Assembly: GCF_008274625.1 (NCBI RefSeq)
Contig: NZ_VTRU01000001.1
Span: 1,860,001 to 1,924,000, forward strand
Origin: Chryseobacterium panacisoli
GTDB taxonomy: Bacteria; Bacteroidota; Bacteroidia; Flavobacteriales; Weeksellaceae
Length of the DNA: 64,000 nt
Reading direction: 5' to 3'
Position 1 is the stretch's first letter. The number at the start of each line of letters is the position of its first letter. Under the pieces are notes generated by a model. The model did not search any database. It had not been told where the DNA came from and saw nothing but the letters and a program-made list of their open reading frames with translations. Below, piece by piece: positions 43,176-50,871 of this stretch. The translations under genes were made by a program, and so were the position numbers.

Positions 43176-44195
43176 ATGAGTACCGAAACATTAGAAAAAG
43201 CTAAATCTGCAATTCCTGTCAGAGGATTTCTGGATATAAAAGATATAGCTATTCCTCAGGGAGAAGAACTGGTAAAAGCCATTCTTAAACTTAAAGAGGA
43301 GAAAAATGCTGTTATTCTTGCCCATTACTACCAGCCGGGAGAGATTCAGGATATCGCAGATTTCCTGGGAGATTCCTTACAGCTGGCAAGACAGGCAAAA
43401 GATACGAATGCTGACATGATTGTATTCTGCGGCGTTCATTTCATGGCGGAAGCGGCTAAAATTCTGAACCCAACTAAAAAAGTAGTTCTTCCTGATACCA
43501 TGGCCGGATGCTCTCTGGCAGACGGTTGTTCCGGAGAGGGGTTAAGAAAAATGCGTGAACAACACCCGAATGCTTTAATTGCAACTTACATTAACTGTAA
43601 TGCTGAAACTAAAGCAGAAAGTGATATCATCGTAACCAGTTCAAATGCTGAAACCGTAATAGAAGCACTTCCGAAAGACAGACCAATCATTTTCGCACCA
43701 GACAAAAACCTGGGAAGATATTTATCTAAGAAGACAGGCCGTGACATGATCCTTTGGGATGGAAGCTGTATAGTACACGAAGCATTTTCAATGGAAAGAA
43801 TTGCCCAGCAGCTTGCTGACAATCCGGATGCCAAACTGATTGCACATCCTGAAAGTGAAGAAGCCGTTTTGAAACTGGCTCACTTTATCGGCTCTACTTC
43901 TGCGCTATTGAATTATGTAGAAAAAGACGACTGTCAGAAATTCATCATTGCAACAGAAGAAGGTATTCTTCACGAAATGAGAAAACGTGCTCCTCACAAG
44001 GAACTGATTCCTGCATTGGTTTTTGACGAAAGCTGTAACTGCTCAGAATGTTTCTATATGAAACGCAATACAATGGAAAAATTATACTTATGTATGAAGT
44101 ATGAACTTCCGGAAATTCTTATCGATGAAGAATTAAGATTAAAAGCATTAAAACCTATTGAGGCGATGCTTGATCTTTCAAAAAGCATAAAATAA
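43176..44195 (+). CDS. nadA: Quinolinate synthase
   Basis: 339 residues. VILAHYYQPGEIQDIADFLGDSLQLA near residue 45. The three [4Fe-4S] ligands are recognisable: FCGVHFMAEAA, TMAGCSLADGC and ESCNCSECFYMK. It condenses iminoaspartate with dihydroxyacetone phosphate to quinolinate for NAD synthesis. nadB and nadC are not in the window. It converges on the small-peptide cluster with a shared terminator. Confidence 0.97.
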   Translation: MSTETLEKAKSAIPVRGFLDIKDIAIPQGEELVKAILKLKEEKNAVILAHYYQPGEIQDIADFLGDSLQLARQAKDTNADMIVFCGVHFMAEAAKILNPTKKVVLPDTMAGCSLADGCSGEGLRKMREQHPNALIATYINCNAETKAESDIIVTSSNAETVIEALPKDRPIIFAPDKNLGRYLSKKTGRDMILWDGSCIVHEAFSMERIAQQLADNPDAKLIAHPESEEAVLKLAHFIGSTSALLNYVEKDDCQKFIIATEEGILHEMRKRAPHKELIPALVFDESCNCSECFYMKRNTMEKLYLCMKYELPEILIDEELRLKALKPIEAMLDLSKSIK

Positions 44196-44202
44196 ATAAA
44201 GA

Positions 44203-44243
44203 GGCTGTCTCTGAAAGAATTTACTTTTGAGACAGCCCTTTTT
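44203..44243. terminator. Bidirectional terminator between nadA and the small-peptide cluster
   Basis: GGCTGTCTC (44203-44211) pairs with GAGACAGCC (44229-44237) across a 17-nt loop. There is a T run on the plus side, and on the minus side a T-rich stretch follows the stem. Confidence 0.8.
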
Positions 44244-44247
44244 ATTG

Positions 44248-44457
44248 TTAGTCTGCAGTGATTGTGACAAAACAATCTGCACTTACAACAACGCACATCC
44301 TGCAAGTCTCGGACAATGTCCAGTATGCCTCACATGATGGGTCGTTTGAAGAGCCTGGTCCAAACACCAGATGGGTAGGGCAACCTTCACATCTTGATAC
44401 ACCAGCTCCCTTCATCTGTTTCAAATCACTTCTGTGCAGTTTCTTTAAATTTTTCAT
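44248..44457 (-). CDS. GG-leader Cys-rich peptide 1 (bacteriocin-like precursor)
   Basis: 69 residues from ATG 44457. Leader MKNLKKLHRSDLKQMKGAG resembles the double-glycine leaders of bacteriocin and natural-product precursors, here with GA. The core has six Cys: RCEGCP, SCEAY, TCRMC, ADC, with VVVS before the last. It shares this pattern with peptides 2 and 5. It is the most distal gene of the cluster, 17 bp after peptide 2. No modifying or export gene is adjacent. Precursor status is inferred from the leader. Confidence 0.75.
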   Translation of the reverse strand: MKNLKKLHRSDLKQMKGAGVSRCEGCPTHLVFGPGSSNDPSCEAYWTLSETCRMCVVVSADCFVTITAD

Positions 44458-44474
44458 AAAAGTCTGATTATCTT

Positions 44475-44684
44475 TTAAGAAACTCCCCCATCCACACATT
44501 CCATACTTACTAATACGCACATCTTGCAGTAGTCAGGAAGTCCCTGATAAGCAGAACATGGATACTGATATTCCGGACCATCTCCAAATGTAGCATGTTG
44601 CGGGCATCCTGCACATCTTGAAGGACCTGCTGCACCATTTAATTGTTCAAGCTCTTTTCTGTTTAATTTTTTTAAATTTTTCAT
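44475..44684 (-). CDS. GG-leader Cys-rich peptide 2 (bacteriocin-like precursor)
   Basis: 69 residues. Leader MKNLKKLNRKELEQLNGAA; core starts PSRCAGCPQHATFGDGP and continues PCSAYQGLPDYCKMCVLVSMEC, giving six Cys placed as in peptide 1. The high similarity to peptide 1 in both leader and core indicates tandem duplication. A GG/GA-directed peptidase-transporter would be expected to process it, but none is in the window. Confidence 0.78.
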   Translation of the reverse strand: MKNLKKLNRKELEQLNGAAGPSRCAGCPQHATFGDGPEYQYPCSAYQGLPDYCKMCVLVSMECVDGGVS

Positions 44685-44752
44685 AGTAGTTTTAAATTAA
44701 ATTTTGATTGTATATTTTACAATAAATTGATGTTTTTTAAATACGATATTTT

Positions 44753-44950
44753 CTAACCTTCCAGAACCATGCAGCTTCCAGGAATAGACGGATCATAAGG
44801 AAAAAAATAAAGACAGACCTTACGCCCTTTCAAATCTGTACATACTGCACAACCTTTTGGTCCGCAATCAAGATCAACAGCACAGCTGTCTCCTACACCA
44901 CCAATAATAGATCTTAAATTTTCTCTGTTTAATTTTTTAGAGTTATTCAT
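44753..44950 (-). CDS. GG-leader Cys-rich peptide 3 (divergent core)
   Basis: 65 residues. Leader MNNSKKLNRENLRSIIGG is a clear double-glycine type; the core also has six Cys (DSC, LDC, KGC, AVC, KVC, GSC) but a different spacing and sequence from peptides 1, 2 and 5, with a hydrophobic LYFFPYDPSIPG loop. The conserved leader with a changed core is typical of precursor families that share one export machine. Confidence 0.75.
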   Translation of the reverse strand: MNNSKKLNRENLRSIIGGVGDSCAVDLDCGPKGCAVCTDLKGRKVCLYFFPYDPSIPGSCMVLEG

Positions 44951-45004
44951 GTAGTTTTAATTTTTAAATTAAATTTTTGATTTTTTTCATTTAATCAACA
45001 ATAC

Positions 45005-45175
45005 TTACAGCATTGGTGCATAACAGGTTCCTCCCGGTTTCAGCCAGCATCCCCATTTTCCCCCTCCACGGAAACATACAAATTGTTCACCACCACAGGC
45101 TTCAATCTGAATATCGGTAAATCCTCCAGTGATACTTTTCTTCTCTTCACGTGATAATTTCTTAATGGTTTTCAT
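45005..45175 (-). CDS. GG-leader small peptide 4 (four Cys)
   Basis: 56 residues, too short for most gene finders. Leader MKTIKKLSREEKKSITGG; the core starts FTDIQIEACGGE and contains four Cys with Gly-Trp-rich sequence (FRGGGKWGCWLKPGGTC). The leader matches the LKKLnRe..Ksi.GG pattern of its neighbours, and the reading frame is uninterrupted between the flanking peptide genes. It is the fourth member of the cluster by position. Confidence 0.72.
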   Translation of the reverse strand: MKTIKKLSREEKKSITGGFTDIQIEACGGEQFVCFRGGGKWGCWLKPGGTCYAPML

Positions 45176-45233
45176 AGCGCTTAATTTTAATATTAGAAAT
45201 AAAGAATATTCTTTGTCTTTACGTTATTTGAAA

Positions 45234-45428
45234 TCAAGGACGATCAAAGCATTCAATACTTACCAGTACTCTTCCTTTACAACATTCTGGTAAGGCATGA
45301 TAATCAGCACATGATCTTGGTTCACCCGGCCCGTATGGTCCGGCAGGACAGTTCTCAAAACAATTGTTTACATTTCCTCCACCGATTGATTTTAGGTTTT
45401 GGCGGTTCAATTTCTTTAGATTTTTCAT
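45234..45428 (-). CDS. GG-leader Cys-rich peptide 5 (bacteriocin-like precursor)
   Basis: 64 residues from ATG 45428; an upstream ATG gives an extension that lies in the 5' leader and is rejected. Leader MKNLKKLNRQNLKSIGGG; core NCFENCPAGPYGPGEP, then SCADYHALPECC and VLVSIEC, six Cys matching peptides 1 and 2 (C-x3-C-P, C-x-x-Y, VLVS-x-E-C). It is promoter-proximal in the cluster, with a perfect -7 box upstream. Confidence 0.77.
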   Translation of the reverse strand: MKNLKKLNRQNLKSIGGGNVNNCFENCPAGPYGPGEPRSCADYHALPECCKGRVLVSIECFDRP

Positions 45429-45482
45429 GATTATTTCGTTATTAGTTAATGTTATAAATGTAACATTTTTAATCAATTACAA

Positions 45483-45490
45483 CAAATATA
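45483..45490 (-). promoter_or_regulatory. -7 promoter box for the small-peptide cluster
   Basis: The minus strand reads TATATTTG (perfect TAnnTTTG), 54 nt before the peptide 5 ATG. It is back-to-back with the thr promoter. Confidence 0.6.
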
Positions 45491-45528
45491 TCTCTAAAAA
45501 AGGAAATATATTTTATTATGTTAAAAAA

Positions 45529-45559
45529 CTTGGCTGTTTCAAAATAAGTTGTACATTTG
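45529..45559 (+). promoter_or_regulatory. Promoter of the thr leader/operon
   Basis: CTTG (45529-45532) as -33, a 19-bp spacer and TACATTTG (45552-45559, perfect TAnnTTTG). Transcription would start near 45565, about 5 nt before the leader-peptide ATG. Confidence 0.65.
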
Positions 45560-45569
45560 TTCTGTTACA

Positions 45570-45671
45570 ATGAATCTATTAAGAAACATATCTGATATTT
45601 CTGCCCTGAAATCACCTATTTCAGGCATGTCTTCTGTTTCTGTATTCACAACTACAACAACTACCCCATAA
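45570..45671 (+). CDS. thr operon leader peptide
   Basis: 33 codons, ATG 45570 to TAA 45669-45671. It starts MNLLRNIS and ends SVSVFTTTTTTP: six consecutive Thr codons (ACA ACT ACA ACA ACT ACC) and Pro just before the stop. It lies 88 bp ahead of thrA, right after a clear promoter, with overlapping hairpins next to its stop. The design matches the ribosome-stalling leader peptides of amino-acid attenuators such as E. coli thrL, but the sequence is unrelated. Charged tRNA-Thr shortage would stall the ribosome over the first hairpin arm. Confidence 0.75.
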   Translation: MNLLRNISDISALKSPISGMSSVSVFTTTTTTP

Positions 45672-45726
45672 CGGGGTAAATTTTCACATATTATTTCCGG
45701 TACCCGTACTCTTTTTCTAAAGAGTA
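45662..45726 (+). promoter_or_regulatory. Putative threonine attenuator hairpins
   Basis: Arm 1 TACCCC (45662-45667, within the Thr-Pro codons) pairs with arm 2 GGGGTA (45673-45678). Arm 2 (ACGGGGTA) can instead pair with arm 3 TACCCGT (45701-45707). Arm 3 overlaps TACTCTTT (45707-45714), which pairs with AAAGAGTA (45719-45726). Mutually exclusive pairings are thus possible. The last hairpin lacks a T run, so a Rho-independent terminator is not certain. Confidence 0.5.
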
Positions 45727-45758
45727 GTCACTTCGTTATATCCAACTTCAAAAAATAA

Positions 45759-48209
45759 ATGATGAAAGTTTTAAAATTCGGCGGAACATCAGTCGCTCAT
45801 TCTCAGAATATCCTCCTGGTGGAAAAAATCATAAAAGATGAATCTTTAAAAAGCAGAATAGTTGTTATTGTATCAGCACTTCATGGTGTTACCGACCAAC
45901 TGATCAGAGCAGCAGAATATGCTTCTGTAAAAGATGAAAACTATATTCAGATGATTCAGAATCTTGAAGAAAAACATATCAGTCTGATCAAAGATCTTGT
46001 TCCCATCACAGAGCAAAGTTCTTTGCTAAGTTTTGTAAAAAAGCATTTCAATGATATTGAAGATCTTTGCAACGGAATTGCTGTTCTTGGTGAACTGACC
46101 TACAGAATAAAAGACAGAATAGCTTCTTATGGAGAGTTTCTCTCTTCAAAAATTATAGCGGCAAGACTCCGGCATGAAGGGCTAGACTGTATATGGATGA
46201 ATTCAGCAGACCTCATCAGAACAGACAGTAATTTCACCAATGCAAAAGTAGATTTTCAATGCACAGAAAGCAATATTATCAATTTTCTGAATGAAAATAA
46301 GAACCGTATTATTGTAGCTCCGGGTTTTGTAGCCCGTGACGAAAAAAATAATGCAACAACATTAGGAAGAGGCGGCTCTGATTACACAGCTTCCATTATA
46401 GCCGCCTCTATTAATGCAGAAGAACTTCAGATCTGGACCGATGTAAGCGGCATGATGACAGCTGATCCACGTTTGGCTTCCAATGCGAAACCTATTTCAG
46501 AAATTTCTTATCATGAAGCAATGGAATTATCCCATTTCGGAGCAAAAGTGCTTTATCCACCTTCCATTCAGCCTGTTATGGTAAAAAATATAGACCTGAT
46601 GATCAAGAATACTTTTGATCCTGAAGCACAGGGAACTTTAATTTCTCATCAACTGAAATCTTCAGGAAATGAAAAGCAGATTGCGGTAGGAATTTCAAAT
46701 ATGAACAGTATTGCGTTACTCACACTGGAAGGAAGCGGTATGATAGGAATTCCTGGTATTTCAGCAAAATTATTCCAGTGCTTAAGTCAGGAAAAAATCA
46801 ACATAATCCTGATCACACAAGGATCTTCCGAACATTCTATAACAATTGCAATTGAAGAAAAAGAAGCTTTACGTGCTGAATATGCAATCAATTCTTCTTT
46901 TGCGGATGATATCAATCTGAAAAGAGTATACCCGGTAAAAATTGAAACAGAACTTTCCATTGTGGCCTTGGTTGGAGAAAACATGAAAAGCAGAAGTGAT
47001 GTGAATGCGAAAATGTTCGGATGTCTTGGAAATAACGGGATTAATGTAAGAGCCATTGCTCAGGGATCTTCAGAAAGAAATATCAGTATTGTTATTTCAG
47101 AAAAGGACAGTAAAAAAGCTGTGAATGTACTTCATGAAGAATTTTTTGAGTCTGAAATAAAACAGGTTCATCTTTACATCTGCGGAACAGGAAATGTAGG
47201 GTCAAAACTGATCCACCAGATCTATGACCAGAATGCATATCTAAGAGAAAACTTTTTAGTCAATCTTAGAATTGCAGGAATTTCCAATAGCCGTCATATG
47301 ATATTTTCAGATAAAGGAATATCACAGGAAGATTACCTTATCTGGGATGAGCAAGGCGAAAAAGCTTCCGCTCTGGGGTTTGCTGAAGAGATTATCCACC
47401 GAAACTTGAGAAACTCTGTTTTTGTAGACGTAACTGCAAGTTCTGATGTACCTGAAATTTATGAAAGTTTATTAAAAAGAAGCGTGAATATCGTGGCCTG
47501 TAATAAAATTGCAGCCTCTTCAGATTTTAAAAAATATAAAACTTTAAAAAATACAGCAAGAAACCACAACTGCAATTTTTATTTTGAAACGAATGTAGGA
47601 GCGGGGCTTCCGGTGATAGGAACCATCAACGACTTAATCAATAGTGGTGACCAAATTCAGTCTATTCAGGCAGTATTGAGCGGAACATTAAATTTTGTCT
47701 TTAATCATTATGACGGAAGCAGAACTTTTTCTGAAGTCGTAGCCCAGGCCCAGCAGGAAGGTTATACAGAACCGGATCCAAGACTTGATTTGTCGGGAAC
47801 AGATGTCGCAAGAAAAATTTTGATACTGGCAAGAGAATCCGGATATCCTCTTCAGTTTGAAGAAATTGAAAACAGAGGTTTTCTTCCTGGAGAATGCATG
47901 CACGGAAGCGTTGGTGATTTTTATGAAAAACTTACAGCCAATGAAGACTATTTTAAAAACTTATTGAATGATGCTGAAAATGAGGGCAAAATTTTAAAAT
48001 ATGTAGCAGAATTTGAAGATGGAAAAGCAAAAGTAGGTTTACAGCATATTGCTCCCGATAGTGATCTGTTTCATCTTTATGGCAAAGACAATATTGTCAT
48101 TTTTAAAACCCTAAGATATTCCGAGCAGCCTTTGGTCGTAAAAGGAGCCGGGGCCGGAGCTGATGTAACGGCAAGCGGAGTTTTTGCAGATATTATACGT
48201 TCTATTTAA
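45759..48209 (+). CDS. thrA: Bifunctional aspartokinase/homoserine dehydrogenase
   Basis: 816 residues, E. coli ThrA length. Aspartokinase (about 1-290): VLKFGGTSVAH, GRGGSDYTASIIAAS, WTDVSGMMTADPR. Two ACT-like regulatory segments follow (TLEGSGMIGIPGISAKLF and ALVGENMKSRSDVNAKMFG). Homoserine dehydrogenase (about 470-816): LYICGTGNVGSKLIHQ for NAD(P), GAGLPVIGTINDLINSGD, and SGTLNFVFN. It phosphorylates aspartate and reduces aspartate semialdehyde to homoserine; the ACT region suggests threonine feedback. First gene of thrABC-folB, behind a Thr-rich leader peptide. ATGATG start; either Met is possible. Confidence 0.97.
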   Translation: MMKVLKFGGTSVAHSQNILLVEKIIKDESLKSRIVVIVSALHGVTDQLIRAAEYASVKDENYIQMIQNLEEKHISLIKDLVPITEQSSLLSFVKKHFNDIEDLCNGIAVLGELTYRIKDRIASYGEFLSSKIIAARLRHEGLDCIWMNSADLIRTDSNFTNAKVDFQCTESNIINFLNENKNRIIVAPGFVARDEKNNATTLGRGGSDYTASIIAASINAEELQIWTDVSGMMTADPRLASNAKPISEISYHEAMELSHFGAKVLYPPSIQPVMVKNIDLMIKNTFDPEAQGTLISHQLKSSGNEKQIAVGISNMNSIALLTLEGSGMIGIPGISAKLFQCLSQEKINIILITQGSSEHSITIAIEEKEALRAEYAINSSFADDINLKRVYPVKIETELSIVALVGENMKSRSDVNAKMFGCLGNNGINVRAIAQGSSERNISIVISEKDSKKAVNVLHEEFFESEIKQVHLYICGTGNVGSKLIHQIYDQNAYLRENFLVNLRIAGISNSRHMIFSDKGISQEDYLIWDEQGEKASALGFAEEIIHRNLRNSVFVDVTASSDVPEIYESLLKRSVNIVACNKIAASSDFKKYKTLKNTARNHNCNFYFETNVGAGLPVIGTINDLINSGDQIQSIQAVLSGTLNFVFNHYDGSRTFSEVVAQAQQEGYTEPDPRLDLSGTDVARKILILARESGYPLQFEEIENRGFLPGECMHGSVGDFYEKLTANEDYFKNLLNDAENEGKILKYVAEFEDGKAKVGLQHIAPDSDLFHLYGKDNIVIFKTLRYSEQPLVVKGAGAGADVTASGVFADIIRSI

Positions 48210-48218
48210 AATACAACT

Positions 48219-49145
48219 ATGAAAAAAGTAAAATTAAAAGTCCCGGCTACTGTTGCCAATCTGGTCTGCGGATTTGATATTCTGGGAATGGCTGTCCATG
48301 ATCCCTATGATGAGATGGAATTCAGATTATTGGAAACTCCCGAAATCATTATAAAACATACCGATTCCTTCGGACTTCCTGAAGAACCCACCGGTAATGT
48401 TGCAGGTATTGTTCTTTTAAAAATTCAGGAATATTTTAATCTGAAGAATGGTTTTGAAGTGATTATCCGTAAACATATAAAGCCCGGAAGCGGGCTCGGC
48501 TCCAGTGCGGCAAGTGCCGCCGGAGCCGCCTTTGGAGCCAATATATTATTAGGAAACAAGTTATCAAAAGAAGAAATGGTTCATTTTGCCATGTTCGGAG
48601 AAGAACTGGCTTCGGGCGTACGACATGCAGATAATATTGCTCCATGTATCTATGGCGGGATTACCCTGGTAAAATCCACCAATCCAATTGATATCATTCC
48701 GCTGAACAGTCCTGATTTATTTGTTACAGCAGTACATCCGCAGGTAGAAGTCAAGACTTCAGATGCAAGGCAGATATTAAAGAAAAATATCACTTTAAAA
48801 AGTGCAGTAGAACAATGGGGAAATATAGCAGGCCTTGTAGCAGGAATTCAGAAAAATGATTTACCGTTGATTGGCAGAAGTCTTACCGATGTTATTATAG
48901 AACCTATCCGCAGTATTCTGATTCCAAAATTTGATAAAATAAAAGAGAAAAGTTTACAATTAGGTGCTTTGGGAGGAGGAATATCAGGATCAGGGCCTTC
49001 TATTTTTATGCTGTCTGAACAAAAGGAAACAGCAGAAAAAATGGCTCAGATGATGAAATCAGTCTATGATGAGATTGAAATAGAAAGTCTTGTGTACGTT
49101 TCAAAAATAAACCCAAAAGGCATTCAACTTGTTGAAGAAGCTTAA
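48219..49145 (+). CDS. thrB: Homoserine kinase
   Basis: 308 residues, GHMP kinase fold: VKLKVPATVANLVCGFDILG at the start, ATP motif KPGSGLGSSAASAAGAAFGAN near 90-110, and LGALGGGISGSGPSIFML near 250. It phosphorylates homoserine for threonine synthase. It starts 9 bp after thrA and ends 14 bp before thrC. Confidence 0.97.
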   Translation: MKKVKLKVPATVANLVCGFDILGMAVHDPYDEMEFRLLETPEIIIKHTDSFGLPEEPTGNVAGIVLLKIQEYFNLKNGFEVIIRKHIKPGSGLGSSAASAAGAAFGANILLGNKLSKEEMVHFAMFGEELASGVRHADNIAPCIYGGITLVKSTNPIDIIPLNSPDLFVTAVHPQVEVKTSDARQILKKNITLKSAVEQWGNIAGLVAGIQKNDLPLIGRSLTDVIIEPIRSILIPKFDKIKEKSLQLGALGGGISGSGPSIFMLSEQKETAEKMAQMMKSVYDEIEIESLVYVSKINPKGIQLVEEA

Positions 49146-49159
49146 CATAAAAAACAGAA

Positions 49160-50464
49160 ATGAAATATTATAACTTAAAAGATTCTCTGGAAAAAATTGA
49201 CTTCAGAGAAGCGACAATAAAAGGTCAGGGAAAAGAAAAAGGATTGTTTTTCCCTGAAAACATTCCACAGCTTGACAAAGAATTTGTTCAAAATCTTCAT
49301 CAGTATTCTAATGAAGAGATTGCTTATCAATGTATGAAAGACTTTGTCGGAGATGAAATTCCCTTGGAAATTCTAAAAGAAATTGTTGCTGAAACTGTCA
49401 GTTTTGAAATTCCCCTGATCAAAATCAATGAACAGATCTCTATACTCGAGCTGTTCCATGGTCCTACTCTGGCTTTTAAAGATATCGGTGCGAGATTCAT
49501 GAGCCGCTGTCTGTCTTATTTTCTGAAAGATCAACAAAAAAAAGTTACTGTTCTTGTGGCAACTTCCGGAGATACCGGAGGCGCTGTTGCCCATGGGTTT
49601 TATAAAATCCCACAAATTAATGTGGTTATTCTGTATCCTAAAAACAGAGTAAGCCCGGTTCAGGAGAAACAGTTGACTACATTGGGCGAAAATATTTCAG
49701 CATTGGAAATCAATGGCAGTTTCGATGATTGTCAGAATCTTGTCAAGCAGGCTTTTTCGGATGAAGAAATCAACAGCCAGTTATTTTTGACGTCTGCTAA
49801 TTCTATCAACGTTGCAAGATGGCTTCCCCAGCAGATTTATTATTTAATCGCATTAAAGCAATGGATCCAAAACCATAAGGAACATCCAGTAATCTGTGTA
49901 CCAAGCGGAAATTTCGGAAATATTTGTGCCGGGCTGCTGGCTCATTTCAGAGGGCTGCCTGCCAGTCATTTTATTGCGGCCTGTAATGCCAATCATGTAA
50001 TTCCTGATTATTTTAAAACTCAGAATTATCAGCCTCAAAAAGCCGTTGCTACTTTATCCAATGCTATGGATGTAGGAAATCCGAGCAATTTTGTGAGAAT
50101 CCTGGAACTTTTCGGACATGAGTTTGATGCTTTAAAAAATAAAATATCTGCATATTCCATTGATGATGACGAAACAATGAGCACCATCTCGGAAGTCTAT
50201 GAGAAATACGGATATATTCTGGAACCTCACAGTGCTGTCGCATTTGCTGCAATGGAACAATATCTGCAGAAAAATCCAGGACAAAAAGGATTTATCCTCG
50301 GAACTGCGCACCCTGTAAAATTCGCCGATGCTGTGGAAAAAGCAATCCATACTCAGATTGAAATTCCGGATTCATTGAATGAGCTTATGAAAAAGGAGAA
50401 AAAAACTGTAGAAATAAATTCAGATTTTGAAGAATTAAGACGATTTTTGCTTCATAAAATATGA
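49160..50464 (+). CDS. thrC: Threonine synthase
   Basis: 434 residues, PLP-dependent fold type II. The PLP lysine is in GPTLAFKDIGARFM; VATSGDTGGAVAHGF and the phosphate-binding CVPSGNFGNICAG are present; it starts MKYYNLKDSLEKIDFREA, like class I (E. coli-type) threonine synthases. It converts O-phosphohomoserine to threonine, completing the pathway encoded by the operon. folB follows after 4 bp. Confidence 0.97.
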   Translation: MKYYNLKDSLEKIDFREATIKGQGKEKGLFFPENIPQLDKEFVQNLHQYSNEEIAYQCMKDFVGDEIPLEILKEIVAETVSFEIPLIKINEQISILELFHGPTLAFKDIGARFMSRCLSYFLKDQQKKVTVLVATSGDTGGAVAHGFYKIPQINVVILYPKNRVSPVQEKQLTTLGENISALEINGSFDDCQNLVKQAFSDEEINSQLFLTSANSINVARWLPQQIYYLIALKQWIQNHKEHPVICVPSGNFGNICAGLLAHFRGLPASHFIAACNANHVIPDYFKTQNYQPQKAVATLSNAMDVGNPSNFVRILELFGHEFDALKNKISAYSIDDDETMSTISEVYEKYGYILEPHSAVAFAAMEQYLQKNPGQKGFILGTAHPVKFADAVEKAIHTQIEIPDSLNELMKKEKKTVEINSDFEELRRFLLHKI

Positions 50465-50468
50465 GGCA

Positions 50469-50837
50469 ATGAGCAAAATATATCTTGAAGATGTACGAAT
50501 ATATGCGTACCATGGCGTACTTCCTGAAGAAAACATTATCGGGACGTATTATATTCTGAATGTAGAACTTCATACTGATCTGTGGAAAGCTGCAGCATCC
50601 GATGATTTGCATGATACCATAAGCTATGCAGATATCAACGATATTCTTCACAAGGAAATGAAAATAAAATCCAAATTACTGGAACATGTAGCAGGAAGAA
50701 TAATCTCAACAATCCACAACAGCTTTCCACAGATTGATTATATTAAATTAAAAATTACCAAAACAGCCCCACCTATGCAGGGAGAAATGACAGGTGCCAG
50801 TATTGAGCTGGAAAAGAGCTTTAAACCGGAAAATTAA
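50469..50837 (+). CDS. folB: Dihydroneopterin aldolase
   Basis: 122 residues, normal length. IYLEDVRIYAYHGVLPEEN (with the active-site Glu), then DTISYADINDIL and LKITKTAPPMQGEM with the catalytic Lys. It forms 6-hydroxymethyl-dihydropterin from dihydroneopterin, the step before FolK (encoded at 4.1 kb). It lies 4 bp after thrC, so it is probably translated from the thr mRNA and would follow threonine control; a biochemical link is not obvious. Confidence 0.94.
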   Translation: MSKIYLEDVRIYAYHGVLPEENIIGTYYILNVELHTDLWKAAASDDLHDTISYADINDILHKEMKIKSKLLEHVAGRIISTIHNSFPQIDYIKLKITKTAPPMQGEMTGASIELEKSFKPEN

Positions 50838-50871
50838 AATTCTTATTTTCGTTTATTAAAAAACATACAAA

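Noticed and set aside
44248-45428. CRISPR-like or simple tandem DNA repeat in the small-peptide cluster
   Set aside because: The similarity is at protein level (leader and Cys framework) with unequal gene lengths and spacings, which fits duplicated genes.
45701-45730. The hairpin before thrA as a plain intrinsic terminator
   Set aside because: No T run follows the stem; it is kept only as one state of a possible attenuator.
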